DNA from: an uncultured Ignavibacteriota bacterium
Lineage (GTDB): Bacteria; Bacteroidota; Ignavibacteria; Tepidaquicellales; Tepidaquicellaceae
Length of the DNA: 14,100 bases
Direction of reading: 5' to 3'
NCBI GenBank assembly: GCA_937959065.1
Contig: CALGOI010000153.1
Coordinates: 1-14,100 of the forward strand
Below, in pieces: positions 13,144 through 14,100 of this stretch. Every line of letters starts with the position of its first letter. Within the stretch, counting starts at the first letter, position 1. The notes under the pieces were generated by a model that did not search any database, had not been told where the DNA came from, and saw only the letters and a list, made by a program, of their open reading frames with translations. The position numbers and the translations under genes are program-made.

Positions 13144-14100
13144 TGGCTATCGAAAGAGAATTAAAATTAAAGATAACCCAGGAAAAACGCGGTGAAGTAA
13201 TTAATCAACTCACTGCGCAGGCTAAAGCTCTCGATGATGAATTAGTTAAGATCAAAAAGGAGCTCCTACAGATCAAGAAAGATCATGGAACCAATTCCCA
13301 GGAGTATGTAAACGCTAAGCAGAAAGAAATCGATATCACAAAGGCTCTTAAAAATGCAAATAAAGAGCTCAGAGATACTGATAAAAAATACGCTCAGGAA
13401 ATTAGGGACCTTGAAAAGCAGATCTCAAATGAAAGGAAAAAGAGCGCTCAGGATACCGGCGCTCTAAGTAAATTCGGCTCTAAATTTGGTGATCCCGGAT
13501 CTATTAACCAGATTCAGCAGCAAGTATTAATGTATAAAGCTCTTGCTAAGTCTGTTAGTGATGGATCTGTAGAGCAGGCGAAGTATATTCAGAAAGTTCG
13601 CGAAGGTGAAGCCATTATCAAAGGTTTTAACCGTGAAATTAGGACCGGATCCAGAGATGTAAAGTTAAGCTCAGCTCAGATTCTTGAGATGGGTGAAAAT
13701 ATTACGGTCCTGGTAGCCGGGTTAACTGCTGCAACATCAAAGATAGTAACTTTCGGAGTTGAATCCTTTAATGCAGGTAATAATTTAAGCCTCCTCAGAA
13801 AATCTTTTGTCGGTGTTGTAGGGCGCGAAGGGAAAGACGCAATTCAAACCCTCGAGCAATTACAAACTGCAACAGGAAACACAGTAAGCGAATTAAAATT
13901 ACTTCAGATATCATCTAAAGGTAAATTTTTAGATGTAGATCTGGGGGCAATACCGGAATTACTTCAGTTTGCTACCATCAGAGCCAAAGAAATGGGTGTA
14001 GAAGTTGATTACATGGTGGATTCCATTGTAACAGGTTTAGGCCGTAAATCTCCTCTTATACTTGATAATTTAGGATTGCAGATGTCTCAGCTGGATAAGG
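13143..14100 (+). CDS. Tape-measure protein, N-terminal part (runs off the window)
   Basis: The frame is open from ATG 13143 to the end of the window, 319 codons, with no stop. A perfect AGGAGG (13129-13134) lies eight bases upstream, and the start overlaps the previous stop by one base. Residues 1 to about 105 are highly charged and heptad-like (MAIERELKLKITQEKRG and on through repeated K/E/I/L helices), a long coiled coil; later parts are helical with many Ala, Gly, Ser and Gln. This start and the position directly after the tail chaperone are typical of tape-measure proteins, which set tail length and are ejected with the DNA. The full size is not visible. Confidence 0.88.
   Translation, partial: MAIERELKLKITQEKRGEVINQLTAQAKALDDELVKIKKELLQIKKDHGTNSQEYVNAKQKEIDITKALKNANKELRDTDKKYAQEIRDLEKQISNERKKSAQDTGALSKFGSKFGDPGSINQIQQQVLMYKALAKSVSDGSVEQAKYIQKVREGEAIIKGFNREIRTGSRDVKLSSAQILEMGENITVLVAGLTAATSKIVTFGVESFNAGNNLSLLRKSFVGVVGREGKDAIQTLEQLQTATGNTVSELKLLQISSKGKFLDVDLGAIPELLQFATIRAKEMGVEVDYMVDSIVTGLGRKSPLILDNLGLQMSQLDK

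Noticed and set aside
1..14100. CRISPR array, tRNA genes, insertion sequences or attachment sites
   Set aside because: No regularly spaced repeats, cloverleaf sequences, transposase genes or flanking duplications were seen on either strand.

Overview
The window is a contiguous, all-plus-strand structural (head and tail morphogenesis) module of a tailed bacteriophage or prophage. Gene order and the proteins themselves show this: terminase small and large subunits, portal, protease/capsid fusion, head-tail adaptor, tail terminator candidate, tail tube candidate, tail assembly chaperone with a -1 frameshift, and the start of the tape-measure gene. No contractile sheath gene lies between the tail terminator and tube candidates, so a long non-contractile (siphovirus-like) tail is the best guess. 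The capsid part resembles the Mu gpT-like group and one tail gene resembles Mu gpG. No integrase, repressor, attachment site, tRNA or bacterial gene is visible, so free phage and prophage cannot be told apart.

Host: the DNA is AT-rich. Many starts have no Shine-Dalgarno sequence and only A/T-rich DNA upstream, while others have a good one. One exported protein has a signal peptide ending in EA|QG. This is compatible with a host in the Bacteroidota/Ignavibacteriota part of the tree, but that is a weak inference.

Layout: 1-969 holds the end of one gene and three small genes, one of them DUF2513-like. 970-1067 is a non-coding leader with a conserved 18-base element and a terminator hairpin. 1068-6107 holds a ParB-domain/DNA methyltransferase fusion, TerS, TerL and portal. 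6108-6258 is a second non-coding leader with a pair of palindromes (operator candidates) and a second copy of the leader element. 6259-8681 holds a 57-residue protein and a 749-residue protease-scaffold-capsid fusion with two well-placed internal starts. 8698-13143 holds the adaptor, two unknown proteins (one with a signal peptide), tail terminator and tail tube candidates, a small acidic protein, the tail assembly chaperone and a gpG-like protein. 13143-14100 is the beginning of the tape-measure gene, which runs off the window.

The genes fit together as packaging (TerS/TerL/portal), prohead building (protease, scaffold, capsid), head completion and tail building. The two most notable items are (i) a pair of RNA leader elements whose variable stem differs by compensatory changes and which is mutually exclusive with a following terminator, suggesting transcription attenuation, and (ii) a T TTT TTT slippery site that joins the tail chaperone to an 88-residue reading frame that has no start codon of its own.
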